DNA of 64,000 bases from contig NZ_JAJERB010000001.1 of assembly GCF_020685205.1 (NCBI RefSeq), positions 434,001 to 498,000 of the forward strand, given 5' to 3'. The notes under the pieces are model-generated. The model had not been told where the DNA came from. It did no database searches and worked only from the letters and a program-made list of their open reading frames with translations. This document shows positions 37,661 through 45,880 of the stretch, piece by piece. Numbering within the stretch: the stretch's first letter is position 1; every line of letters begins with the position of its first letter. A program made the translations under genes and the position numbers. The DNA comes from Hymenobacter translucens (GTDB lineage: Bacteria > Bacteroidota > Bacteroidia > Cytophagales > Hymenobacteraceae).

Positions 37661-38386
37661 GTGTCCTGTTTTTTGCGTATGCGCCCGAATGGAAGCTCTG
37701 GTAAACGTATTCTTCGCCGCCTGATGCAGGCCGTGGCTGCCCTGCTGCTGTTGCTGCTGACCGGTACGGTGGTGCCGGTAAACCGGGACTTCCGGCCCAC
37801 GCCCGACGGCATCCCGGTTTTTGTGGTCTCAAACGGCTTTCATACCGACCTGGTGCTACCCCTGTGGGAACCGGGCACCGGCACCGGCACCGACTGGCTC
37901 ACCCAGCTAGGGCCCGAGCTTCAGACTCGGTTTGCCACGTACCAGTACGTAGCCTTTGGCTGGGGCAGTGAGCGGTTTTATCTGGAGTCGTACCCTGGTC
38001 ATTTCCCGCGCATCGGCACCATTCTGCGCTCCGCGCTGCCCGGCGCTACGCTGATGCATGTCGATTTCCACCGCTCGGCACCCCGGCCGGGCCCTCGGGT
38101 GGCAGCTTTGCAGATTTCGCCGGCCCAGTACCAGCAGTTGGTGACTACTATTCGCGGCTCGTTTGCACCGGATTCGGCCGGGCGGCCGGTTCTCCGCAAT
38201 GAGGCCGGCTACCGCAGTGAGGACTTCTTTTTCCGGGCCCGGGGCTCCTACCATGCCCTGCGCACCTGCAACGACTGGACCAACCAGGCCCTGAAGCGGG
38301 CCGGCATCCGGGCCGCCCTGAAAGCCCCGCTGGCCGCTTCCGTGCTGTTCCAGGCCCGCCGCGCTGGTAAGCAGGAAGCGGAATGA
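37661..38386 (+). CDS. DUF2459 (TIGR02117) family protein
   Basis: A 241-residue (or 235 from the ATG at 37679) protein with an N-terminal membrane helix (LMQAVAALLLLLLTGTVV). The body matches the TIGR02117/DUF2459 family: VFVVSNGFHTDLVLPL, VAFGWGSERFYLE and RTCNDWTNQALKRAG. The conserved His-Thr and Cys-Asn-Asp residues recall NlpC/P60-like peptidases, and the family is often found near urease or phosphate genes, but no activity is proven. It stands alone between the TonB receptor and hisS and probably is exported or anchored on the outside of the inner membrane. Confidence 0.82.
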   Translation: MSCFLRMRPNGSSGKRILRRLMQAVAALLLLLLTGTVVPVNRDFRPTPDGIPVFVVSNGFHTDLVLPLWEPGTGTGTDWLTQLGPELQTRFATYQYVAFGWGSERFYLESYPGHFPRIGTILRSALPGATLMHVDFHRSAPRPGPRVAALQISPAQYQQLVTTIRGSFAPDSAGRPVLRNEAGYRSEDFFFRARGSYHALRTCNDWTNQALKRAGIRAALKAPLAASVLFQARRAGKQEAE

Positions 38387-38399
38387 AATAATATAGAAC

Positions 38400-38427
38400 G
38401 TCATTCCGAGCGCAGCCGAGGAATGAC
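38400..38427. repeat. REP-like palindromic element
   Basis: GTCATTCC (38400-38407) and GGAATGAC (38420-38427) flank GAGCGCAGCCGA. This kind of short element occurs in many copies in Hymenobacter-type genomes between genes; a related half (GTCATTCCGATGGAG) is seen near 45137. Confidence 0.6.
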
Positions 38428-38484
38428 CGCCTTTTAGAGTATCTGCCATTCAGCTCTGACGGTCTGATTATCTGGCCGGGTACT

Positions 38485-38512
38485 TTTGTTGGGAACTGGC
38501 CCGCTACCTTTG
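38485..38512 (+). promoter_or_regulatory. Promoter of hisS
   Basis: TTTG at 38485-38488 and TACCTTTG at 38505-38512 (spacing 16, a little short), 21 bases before the hisS ATG at 38534, so the leader is very short. Confidence 0.55.
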
Positions 38513-38533
38513 CGGCCCAATCCAGTACCTCCC

Positions 38534-39934
38534 ATGAGCATTCAGAAGCCCAGCATCCCGCAAGGCACCCGCGACTTTGGCCCGGCCGTGGTGGCCCGCC
38601 GCAACTACATCTTCGGCATCATCCGGCGCACGTTCGAGAAGTTCGGCTATGCCCCGCTCGAAACACCCACGCTCGAAAACCTGTCGGTGCTGACCGGCAA
38701 GTACGGCGACGAGGGCGACCAGCTGTTGTTCAAGGTCCTAAACTCGGGTAACTTCCTCAAAAAGCAGAAGGGCGACAAGATTACCGAGTTGGTCACGCCC
38801 GACGACCTGGAGGCCGGCCCCCGGTCCGTGCTGCCCAAGATTGCCGAAAAGGGGCTGCGCTACGACCTGACGGTGCCCTTCGCCCGCTACGTGGTGATGA
38901 ACCGCAACACCCTCACCTTCCCCTTCAAGCGCTACCAGATCCAGCCCGTGTGGCGCGCCGACCGCCCCCAGCGCGGCCGCTACCGGGAGTTCTACCAGTG
39001 CGACGCCGACGTGGTGGGCACCGATTCCCTGCTCTGCGAGGCGGAAATCGTACTGATGATGTGCGAGGTACTGAATGCGCTGGGCCTGACCGACTTTACC
39101 ATTAAGATCAACCACCGGGGCGTGCTCAGCGGCATGTACCAGGCCCTGGGCAGCGACGCCCGGGAAACCGACCTGTTCGTGGCCATCGACAAGCTCGACA
39201 AGATCGGGCAAGACGGCGTTACCAAGGAATTGCTGGAAAAAGGCTTTTCGGACGCGGCCATCGGGCGGCTGTTCAGCCTGCTGGGCGTGGAAGGCGGCTT
39301 TGCCGAAAAGATTGCGCAGCTGCAGGCGGCCTTCGACAACGAGCCCGGTACCCGCGGGCTGGGAGAGCTGAGCACAGTAAGTGAGCTGCTCACGGCCTTT
39401 GGCTTCACCCAGTTTCAAAACCTGGAATTCGACCCGACCCTGGCCCGGGGCCTCTCCTACTACACCGGCTGCATCTTCGAAATCAAGATCAACAACGTGA
39501 ACATGGGCAGCGTGAGCGGGGGCGGCCGCTACGACAACCTCACCGGCGCCTTTGGCCTGCCGGGCGTGTCGGGCGTGGGCTTTTCCTTTGGTGTGGACCG
39601 GCTCTACGACTGCCTGGAAGAGCTCAACCTGTTTCCGGAAGGGGCTGCGGCCATCACCCGCTGCTTGGTGGCCAACTTCGACGAGGCCACCATGCCCCTG
39701 ATGCTGCCCGTGCTGCGCCAGCTGCGCGACGCCGGCATCCCGAGCGAGCTGTACCCCGAAAGCGGCAAGCTGGGCCGGCAGTTCAAGTACGCCGATGCCA
39801 AGGGCATTCCCTACGTGCTGATCCAGGGCCCGGACGAGCGGACGGCGAGTCAGTTTAAGCTGAAAGACCTGCGGACCGGCCAGGAGCAGACGCTGACGCT
39901 GGACCAGGTGCTGACCCAGGTAGCCGCCGGCTAA
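38534..39934 (+). CDS. hisS: Histidyl-tRNA synthetase
   Basis: A 466-residue class II synthetase charging tRNA-His. The start at 38534 is directly followed by QKPSIPQGTRDFGPAVVARR, the usual N-terminus. Motifs: motif 2 region YRPNI-like read as VWRADRPQRGRYREFYQCD, the histidine-binding GLSYYTGCIFE, and SGGRYDNLTGAFG with motif 3 GVGFSFGVDRL. The C-terminal anticodon-binding domain ends LRTGQEQTLTLDQVL. Length and motif order are complete. Housekeeping gene with its own promoter and strong terminator. Confidence 0.96.
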   Translation: MSIQKPSIPQGTRDFGPAVVARRNYIFGIIRRTFEKFGYAPLETPTLENLSVLTGKYGDEGDQLLFKVLNSGNFLKKQKGDKITELVTPDDLEAGPRSVLPKIAEKGLRYDLTVPFARYVVMNRNTLTFPFKRYQIQPVWRADRPQRGRYREFYQCDADVVGTDSLLCEAEIVLMMCEVLNALGLTDFTIKINHRGVLSGMYQALGSDARETDLFVAIDKLDKIGQDGVTKELLEKGFSDAAIGRLFSLLGVEGGFAEKIAQLQAAFDNEPGTRGLGELSTVSELLTAFGFTQFQNLEFDPTLARGLSYYTGCIFEIKINNVNMGSVSGGGRYDNLTGAFGLPGVSGVGFSFGVDRLYDCLEELNLFPEGAAAITRCLVANFDEATMPLMLPVLRQLRDAGIPSELYPESGKLGRQFKYADAKGIPYVLIQGPDERTASQFKLKDLRTGQEQTLTLDQVLTQVAAG

Positions 39935-39950
39935 GCGCCTCATCTTGGAT

Positions 39951-40003
39951 AACGGTCCCGCCGGAGTGATGCCAGCCGACATTACTTCGGCGGGACCGTT
40001 TTT
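39951..40003 (+). terminator. Terminator of hisS
   Basis: A 20-bp stem with two mismatches (39951-39970 with 39981-40000; AACGGTCCCGCCG / CGGCGGGACCGTT) and loop GCCAGCCGAC, followed by TTT; 16 bases after the stop. Confidence 0.85.
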
Positions 40004-40077
40004 ACCAGTACCCAGAATGAAAGAATAACGTCCGGCCTGGACCCAGCCGACTGCCAAAGCAGGTGTTGTCGGGAAAA

Positions 40078-40168
40078 GTAGCGTCGATACAAAAATTTAT
40101 TTTGACGCTACTTTTGGCGGAGCCCACGAATAGTATCGTCAAAAAATAAAAACACGTTGACGCTACTC
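40078..40168. repeat. Two tandem 36-bp inverted repeats with identical geometry
   Basis: Four 11-base half-sites of the type AGTAGCGTCAA are arranged as two inverted pairs. Pair 1: AGTAGCGTCGA 40078-40088 and TTGACGCTACT 40103-40113. Pair 2: AGTATCGTCAA 40133-40143 and TTGACGCTACT 40158-40168. In both pairs the half-sites are separated by exactly 14 AT-rich bases whose sequence is not conserved, and the pairs repeat at 55 bases. This looks like a protein-binding or recombination site rather than a terminator; identity of the protein unknown. Confidence 0.7.
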
Positions 40169-40320
40169 CCAGCACTTCCGCTCAAAAAGCGGCTATTGAG
40201 CTCCGGTAGCCGTGCTGGCGGCCGGTGGGTAGTTGGTACCGCGGCCGTAAAGAGGCCGGTTGGCTCGGTCTGCATCTGTTCGGATTGGCCTTTGAGGTAA
40301 CCAGGGCCTAATGACGCCCT

Positions 40321-40346
40321 GACTTGTATCCGTACGGATACAAGTC
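40321..40346. promoter_or_regulatory. Perfect 26-bp palindrome upstream of hutH
   Basis: Half-site GACTTGTATCCGT at 40321-40333 is followed directly by its exact reverse complement (40334-40346). It lies 108 bases before the hutH ATG. The TGTAT/ATACA arms recall GntR/HutC-type operators with TGTA and TACA halves, so a repressor site for histidine utilisation is a reasonable guess; no regulator gene is adjacent. Confidence 0.6.
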
Positions 40347-40354
40347 GTCCGGCT

Positions 40355-40375
40355 CCCCTCTCCGGCGGAGAGGGG
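40355..40375. repeat. REP-like short palindrome
   Basis: CCCCTCTCC (40355-40363) and GGAGAGGGG (40367-40375) around GGC, followed by CTGGGGAGG. Elements of this shape are a common intergenic repeat in this group of bacteria. The stretch between 40169 and 40320 shows only a small hairpin, CCGCT/AGCGG, at about 40180-40194. Confidence 0.55.
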
Positions 40376-40453
40376 CTGGGGAGGCATTAGCTCGTTCCAA
40401 AAGATTTGAGGAACTTTCAGCCCACCCCGCTTCTCTCCTTTCCGCTCCCACCC

Positions 40454-41950
40454 ATGCCCGACGCGTTCGAACTCACGCCTTCCACCCACCTCGACCTTTC
40501 CACCCTCGAACAGCTCCTGGCCGACAAGCGTCCTGTCACCCTCGGGGCTGAGGCCAGGCAGCGCATCACCGACTGCCACCACTACCTGCGCGACCGGCTG
40601 GCCGAGTCCGACTCGCCTATCTACGGCATCAATACCGGCTTCGGGGCCCTTTGCAACACCAGCATTGCCCCCGAGGAGCGCCAGCAGTTGCAGGTAAACC
40701 TGGTGATGTCGCACGCCTGCGGCACCGGCGACGAAGTGCCCGCCGATCTGGTACGGCTGATGCTGTTGCTGAAAGTGCAGAGCCTGAGCTACGGCAACAG
40801 CGGCGCCCAGCTGCAAACCGTGCAGCGTCTGCTCGACTTCTATAACCGCGACATACTGCCCGTGGTCTACCAGCAGGGCTCGTTGGGCGCCAGCGGGGAC
40901 CTGGCTCCTTTGGCTCACCTCTGCCTGCCCCTGCTCGGCCTGGGCGAAGTAAACTACCAGGGCTACCGCCTGGCCGCCGCCGACGTGCTGCACCTGTTCA
41001 GCTGGGAGCCCATTGCCCTCGAAGCCAAGGAAGGACTGGCCCTGCTCAACGGCACTCAGTTTATGCTGGCCTACGGCGTGCACTGCCTGCTCCGGGCCCG
41101 GCGCGTGGCCCAGGCTGCCGACGTTATCGGGGCCCTTTCGCTCGAAGCCTTTGACGGCCGCACCGAGCCGTTCGACGACCGACTGCACCAGGTACGGCCC
41201 CACGCCGGGCAGCTGACGGTAGCGCGCCGGATGCGGGAGCTGCTGGCTGGCAGCCAGCTGCAGCAGCAGGAAAAGACGGCCGTGCAGGACCCTTACTCGT
41301 TCCGCTGCGTGCCCCAGGTGCACGGCGCCTCCCGCGACGCGCTGGGCTACGTGGCCCAGGTGTTTGAAACCGAGTGCAATGCCGTTACCGACAACCCCAA
41401 CATCTTCCCCGACACCGACGCCATCCTTTCCGGGGGCAACTTTCACGGCCAGCCTCTGGCTTTGGCCCTCGACTTTCTGGCCATTGCCGTGGCCGAGCTG
41501 GGCTCTATCTCGGAGCGGCGCACCTACCAGCTCATCAGCGGGCAGCGGGGCTTGCCGCCCTTCCTGGTGGCCGAGCCGGGCTTGAACTCCGGCTTTATGA
41601 TTCCGCAGTACACCGCTGCCAGCATCGTCAGCCAGAACAAGCAGCTCTGCACGCCGGCGTCGGTCGACAGCATCGTGAGCAGCAACGGGCAGGAAGACCA
41701 CGTGAGCATGGGCTCCAACGGCGCTACCAAGGCCCGGCGGGTGGTCGAGAACGTGGAGCAGGTCCTGGGCATCGAGCTGATGAACGCCGTGCAGGCCCTC
41801 GCCTTCCGCCGCCCGAATCAATCCTCACCCCAGCTGGAAAAGGTGGTCGAAGCGTTCCGTCAAAAAGTAAAGTTCGTGAGCCGGGACCGGGTGCTCTACC
41901 CCGACCTGCACGCCGCCGCTGCCTTTGTCCGCGACTACGACTGGACGTGA
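40454..41950 (+). CDS. hutH: Histidine ammonia-lyase
   Basis: A 498-residue aromatic amino acid lyase converting histidine to urocanate and ammonia, the first step of histidine breakdown. The self-formed MIO group comes from Ala146-Ser147-Gly148 in GSLGASGDLAPLAH. Other family marks are YGINTGFGALCNTSI with the catalytic tyrosine, NGTQFMLAYGV, and QDPYSFRCVPQVHGASRDAL. The start at 40454 begins a normal N-terminus (MPDAFELTPSTHLDLS). The other hut genes (hutU, hutI, hutG) are not in the window. A lyase for another aromatic amino acid is possible but His-type motifs dominate. Confidence 0.9.
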   Translation: MPDAFELTPSTHLDLSTLEQLLADKRPVTLGAEARQRITDCHHYLRDRLAESDSPIYGINTGFGALCNTSIAPEERQQLQVNLVMSHACGTGDEVPADLVRLMLLLKVQSLSYGNSGAQLQTVQRLLDFYNRDILPVVYQQGSLGASGDLAPLAHLCLPLLGLGEVNYQGYRLAAADVLHLFSWEPIALEAKEGLALLNGTQFMLAYGVHCLLRARRVAQAADVIGALSLEAFDGRTEPFDDRLHQVRPHAGQLTVARRMRELLAGSQLQQQEKTAVQDPYSFRCVPQVHGASRDALGYVAQVFETECNAVTDNPNIFPDTDAILSGGNFHGQPLALALDFLAIAVAELGSISERRTYQLISGQRGLPPFLVAEPGLNSGFMIPQYTAASIVSQNKQLCTPASVDSIVSSNGQEDHVSMGSNGATKARRVVENVEQVLGIELMNAVQALAFRRPNQSSPQLEKVVEAFRQKVKFVSRDRVLYPDLHAAAAFVRDYDWT

Positions 41951-42145
41951 GCAAGGCTAGCTAAAGGACGAAGGCTGGATTGCTGGCTTGCTGAGGAGTA
42001 CCCTGCCCGTGACGTGGTTACTTAGACCGACGGGCAGCACTGATGCCGGATTCCACCTCCGGCTGAAATCCATCACTTCTCTATCCTTCATCCCTCATCT
42101 TCTTATCCCCACGACTGCACAACAAAAACGGTCCTGGTGCACGTT

Positions 42146-44098
42146 ATGAGCTTAGTGACTTACTACCGACACCTTCTGCTCATTGTCCTGACCACGCTGG
42201 CGGCAGCCGGTTCGGCCTCGGGTCAGGTTCCGTGCTCGACCTCACCCAACCCGCCGGCCTGCATCTTCCGTGCCTTCGACGTGCAGACCGGGGCGGAGGT
42301 CCAAAGCTTCTGCGTGGGCCGGCAGGTCCGGTTTGAGCCCTGCCCCGGCCGGGTGGGCCTGGGGCTGGTTTTCTACGAAGGCACGCCGGGCTCCACGGTG
42401 GTCTGTGCCTTTCCGAATCGTACCGACCTGTATACTCCCACCCAGGCGGGGCCGGTTACCATCACTGAAAACGCCAATAACGCCCCGAACCCCTCGACCA
42501 TCTACGCCCGCACCTTTAACGTGGTAGCCACACCGGCACCATCCTTTTCCATCGTGCCGTGCACCCCGGGCTCGGTGCAGATCAACATAACCGACGCTAC
42601 CTACGACCAGTACACCGTCCGCATCGGCAGCGGGGCGGCGGCGCCGGCCACACGGGGCGTTGCCTCGTATCCGGCTCCGGCCAGCGGCAGCAGCACGGTT
42701 ACCGTAACGGGCAGCTACGCGGCGGCCGGGCTCTGTACTAATTCGGCCACCCAGAACTTTACCGTGCTGCCCGCCCCGGCTGCCCCACTGGTGCGCAGCC
42801 TCCGGGTGGAAGGCGCCACCACCCAGCTGCAGTTTGATGCCGCCCCGGCCGGCTACCAGTACGTGCTGGAGCAGGCCACGACCGGCGGCTTTGGCCCGGT
42901 ACCCGGCGCTCAGCTGAATACAACCTCGGCCACTCTTCCCAACCCGGCTACCCCCGGCTGCTACCGGCTTCGCCTGACCGACGCCTGCCAGAGTCCCAGC
43001 CTGCCGGCCTCCACCCCGCTCTGCTCCATTGCCCTGACGGCTACCTCAGCCAACGGCCACAATACCATCAACTGGGTTACCGACGGCGGTTTCAGCTCCT
43101 ACACGCTGCGCCGCGACGGGCAGGCCCTGGGGGCAGTTCCGGCCGGCGCTACTTCCTTTACTGACTCGGTGAACGTGGTGTGCGGAGTCCGGTACTGCTA
43201 CCGGCTCGAAGGCAGCTCTGGGGCGGGAGCCACTGCGGTTTCGTCGGTTTCCAATGAGTCCTGCGTTCTGGCGGTGCCACGGCAGGTGCAGCCCGTGCCA
43301 CGCCTGCAGGTCAGCTTCAATGAGCGCAACGTGGTGGTGCTGACCGCTACAGTGCCCGGGCAGGCCGGCAGCGGACAGCTCACGTATGCGCGCACCGGAA
43401 CCGGGGCGCCGGTAGTGCTGGCCACGACCTCCCGCCGCTTGTACCGCGACTCCCTGGTAAACGTCAGCCCTGCTAACCGCAGCTGCTACTCGGCCCGCTA
43501 CCAGGATGTGTGCGGCAACCGGTCGGCCGAAAGCAGCAGCGTCTGTCCGGCCCTGCTCCAGGCTCAGCCCGCCGACGCTGAGGGCAACACCGTGAATCTG
43601 ACCTGGCTTCCGCTGGTGGGCCCGGATCCGTCGGCGCCGGTTTCCTACCGCCTGCTCACCCTGGCGGCCGACGGCGCCATTCTGCAGTCAACGGCCGTGA
43701 CGGGCACCTCCTACCTCGATACGCGCCCCCCCACCGACGTGCAGGTACTCCGCTACCGGCTCGAGGCCACCGGCGGGGGGCAGACGGCCGTCAGCTTTTC
43801 GAATACCGCCAGCGTGACCCGCCGCGTCAAGGTCTTTGTGCCCACGGCTTTCACGCCGAACGGTGACGGGCTCAACGACGTGCTCGAAGTTAAAGGGCGC
43901 TTCCTCAACCAGTTCACCTTCATCGTGCTGGACCGCAACGGGCAGGAAGTTTTCCGCAGCACCAGTCGCAGCAAGGCGTGGGATGGCCGGATCAACAACG
44001 AGCGGCCGGTACTGGGAGCGTACGTCTGGCGGCTGGAAGTAAAAGAGGAAACCGGGCAGACGTCGGTGCAGCATGGCACCGTCACCATAGTCAGGTAA
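42146..44098 (+). CDS. Secreted protein with gliding-motility-associated (T9SS type B) C-terminal domain
   Basis: A 650-residue secreted protein. The ATG at 42146 gives a signal peptide (MSLVTYYRHLLLIVLTTLAAA...ASGQ). The body contains Cys-rich segments and several fibronectin-III-like repeats (SANGHNTINWVTDGGFSSYTL, RYCYRLEGSS). The last ~90 residues are the type B T9SS domain: KVFVPTAFTPNGDGLNDVLE, FIVLDRNGQEVFRS and AYVWRLEVKEETGQT. Such domains send proteins to the surface and, in flavobacteria, include the SprB adhesin class. Adhesion or matrix function is likely; ligand unknown. Confidence 0.87.
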   Translation: MSLVTYYRHLLLIVLTTLAAAGSASGQVPCSTSPNPPACIFRAFDVQTGAEVQSFCVGRQVRFEPCPGRVGLGLVFYEGTPGSTVVCAFPNRTDLYTPTQAGPVTITENANNAPNPSTIYARTFNVVATPAPSFSIVPCTPGSVQINITDATYDQYTVRIGSGAAAPATRGVASYPAPASGSSTVTVTGSYAAAGLCTNSATQNFTVLPAPAAPLVRSLRVEGATTQLQFDAAPAGYQYVLEQATTGGFGPVPGAQLNTTSATLPNPATPGCYRLRLTDACQSPSLPASTPLCSIALTATSANGHNTINWVTDGGFSSYTLRRDGQALGAVPAGATSFTDSVNVVCGVRYCYRLEGSSGAGATAVSSVSNESCVLAVPRQVQPVPRLQVSFNERNVVVLTATVPGQAGSGQLTYARTGTGAPVVLATTSRRLYRDSLVNVSPANRSCYSARYQDVCGNRSAESSSVCPALLQAQPADAEGNTVNLTWLPLVGPDPSAPVSYRLLTLAADGAILQSTAVTGTSYLDTRPPTDVQVLRYRLEATGGGQTAVSFSNTASVTRRVKVFVPTAFTPNGDGLNDVLEVKGRFLNQFTFIVLDRNGQEVFRSTSRSKAWDGRINNERPVLGAYVWRLEVKEETGQTSVQHGTVTIVR

Positions 44099-44108
44099 AA
44101 CCCGCCCG

Positions 44109-45071
44109 TCAGCCGTGCAGGGGGCGCTTTTTGATCATGCCGCCCTTGGTGTCGCGTACACTGTGCATAACCACGAACGCCTGCCGGTCGATCTTGTTGA
44201 TTTCGTCGGTAAGCTGGGTGACTTCCAGGCGGGTAACAACGGTAAAGATGATGTTGAGCTCGTTGAGCTGATGCCCCTGCGTGCCGTAACCCCGCTTGCC
44301 GGAGTACACCGTGGCACCCCGGCCCAGCTTTTCGGTCACCATTACCCGAATGGCCTCACTCCGGGCTGAGACAATGGTGACGCCCGTGTACTCTTCAATC
44401 CCCTCAATGATGAAGTCCATGGTTTTAGCTGCCGACAGATAGGCCAGAATGGAGTACAAGGCGGTTTCAACGGTAAGCAGCCACGCGGCCACCGCGAAAA
44501 TCACGATGTTAATGAGCAGAATGATGTCCCCAACGGAGAGGGGCGTTTTTTTGCTGACGTACACGGCCAGCACCTCCGTGCCGTCCAGCACGGCCCCGCC
44601 CCGCACCGTCAGGCCGATGCCGGCCCCCAGGAAAAAGCCGCCAAACACGGCAATCAGCAGTTTGTCGTGGGTTAAGGTCGGAAAGGAGATAACCAGCAGT
44701 ACCAGGGCCAGCACCAGAATCGTCACCAGCGTCTTGGCCGCGAACTGCCGCCCAAGCTGAAAATAGCCGAGGATGATAAAGGGAATGTTGATGACCACAA
44801 TCAGCAGGGACAGCGAAACCCCGGTGAGCTGACCAAGCAGCAGGGAAATACCCGTCACGCCCCCGTCAATAAAGCCGTTGGGCAGCAGAAACCCTTTAAG
44901 ACCCAGGGCCGCCGAAAAAATACCGGCGCTGAGAAAAAGACCGTCCAGCAAAAGCCGCTGCAGGTTCCAGCGGGGGGAGTTGCGCAGGCGCTGAAATCCC
45001 GACGGACGCAGTCCGGCACCAGTGCCTTTGCGCTTTTGAAGGCGTTGAAGAAACAGTTGTTGAAGCAGCAT
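44109..45071 (-). CDS. YitT family membrane protein (DUF161 + DUF2179)
   Basis: A 320-residue membrane protein with about five transmembrane helices between residues ~45 and ~215 (LDGLFLSAGIFSAALGLKGF, LLIVVINIPFIILGYF, LVTILVLALVLLVISF) and the family marks NGFIDGGVTGISLLLG and RGGAVLDGTEVLAVY. The C-terminal ~95 residues form the cytosolic DUF2179 domain (YTGVTIVSARSEAIRVMVTE, KRGYGTQGHQLNELNIIFTVV). The N-terminus has a basic stretch of ~35 residues. Function unknown in the family; transport is assumed. It ends 10 bases from the convergent gene on the plus strand. Confidence 0.87.
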   Translation of the reverse strand: MLLQQLFLQRLQKRKGTGAGLRPSGFQRLRNSPRWNLQRLLLDGLFLSAGIFSAALGLKGFLLPNGFIDGGVTGISLLLGQLTGVSLSLLIVVINIPFIILGYFQLGRQFAAKTLVTILVLALVLLVISFPTLTHDKLLIAVFGGFFLGAGIGLTVRGGAVLDGTEVLAVYVSKKTPLSVGDIILLINIVIFAVAAWLLTVETALYSILAYLSAAKTMDFIIEGIEEYTGVTIVSARSEAIRVMVTEKLGRGATVYSGKRGYGTQGHQLNELNIIFTVVTRLEVTQLTDEINKIDRQAFVVMHSVRDTKGGMIKKRPLHG

Positions 45072-45226
45072 AAATGCACGCGTTACCTATTGAAAATAAA
45101 GTTAATCAGCCTTGCAGGCATACCGAACCGCCGCCTGTCATTCCGATGGAGAGAAAGGACCGGCACAATCCGGGCACGGCGATAGGTCGGGCTTGCCAGC
45201 CAGCGCCATGCTACTGATATGCTTTA

Positions 45227-45649
45227 TTAGGGAGCGTTGGGGGATACGCTAACCCGCAGCAGCCGGCCGCCGGACCTGCAGAAGCCGGGCGACTCACTTT
45301 CTCCTGCCAGGGCTGTCGGTACGAAGCACCAGATTGCCGCCCGGTAGGCAGGTGGGCAAACGGCGGGAACATCTGCCAGTGGCTCCGTAAGGCCCGGCAG
45401 CCACTCGGCCGGGGGCAGGACGGCCTCCCGGGTCAGTTCCAGCCCCGCCGCCAGCTTTTCCGGAACCGGCTGCAGGGCTGCCGTGGGCGCGATGGATACC
45501 TGCTCGACAGACGCCGCTGCCGGATGGGGAGCCACCAGTCCGGCCACCAGGAGCCATACCCCAAAAAGCCACGACCACGCGCCCCCGGGCCCCACGCACG
45601 GATGCAGAGCAATAGGGTAATTCGGCAGCTTAAGTTGGTTAAATGGCAC
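45227..45649 (-). CDS. Hypothetical small exported protein
   Basis: A 140-residue frame. Residues ~25-45 (WSWLFGVWLLVAGLVAPHPA) are hydrophobic, like a late signal peptide or membrane anchor, and the rest is Pro/Ala-rich with four cysteines and ends RLLRVSVSPNAP. I do not recognise a family. It is isolated between yitT-like and HTH genes, all on the minus strand. Codon use is GC-rich like neighbours, so it may be real, but the evidence is limited to an open frame plus one hydrophobic segment. Confidence 0.4.
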   Translation of the reverse strand: MPFNQLKLPNYPIALHPCVGPGGAWSWLFGVWLLVAGLVAPHPAAASVEQVSIAPTAALQPVPEKLAAGLELTREAVLPPAEWLPGLTEPLADVPAVCPPAYRAAIWCFVPTALAGESESPGFCRSGGRLLRVSVSPNAP

Positions 45650-45811
45650 GCGGCAGCAGTAGCAAAGCGCAGCTAGGGTTACGAACCGGTCAGCCTGCTT
45701 GCCTTAAGAAACGAAGCCGGGCAGCCAGAGTTCGGAAAGAATGCAGAAGCAACCCGATCCGCTACCACCCGGCTCGTATTGGGCCGACTTTCGATGGAAC
45801 TGCCCAGGCGC

Positions 45812-45860
45812 CAAAAGAAAGCTCCTCCGCTACAGCCCGGATGGACAACAGCAGAGGAGC
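45812..45860 (-). terminator. Terminator of the HTH gene
   Basis: GCTCCTCcGCT (45821-45831) pairs with AGCaGAGGAGC (45850-45860) with one mismatch; on the minus strand it is followed by TTTCTTTT. 20 bases after the stop at 45881. Confidence 0.75.
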
Positions 45861-45880
45861 CCGGAAAGAAATAGACGTGG

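Noticed and set aside
40078-40168. A mini CRISPR array
   Set aside because: Repeat unit of 36 bases with 55-base period, but the repeat centres differ and only two units exist with a 19-base spacer; no cas genes nearby.
40193-41821. A 542-codon minus-strand frame across hutH
   Set aside because: hutH on the plus strand has the MIO motif and full family length; the other frame is a shadow.
45650-45880. Missing DDE half of an IS630 transposase downstream of the HTH gene
   Set aside because: None of the frames on the minus strand shows DDE motifs, and a terminator follows the stop.
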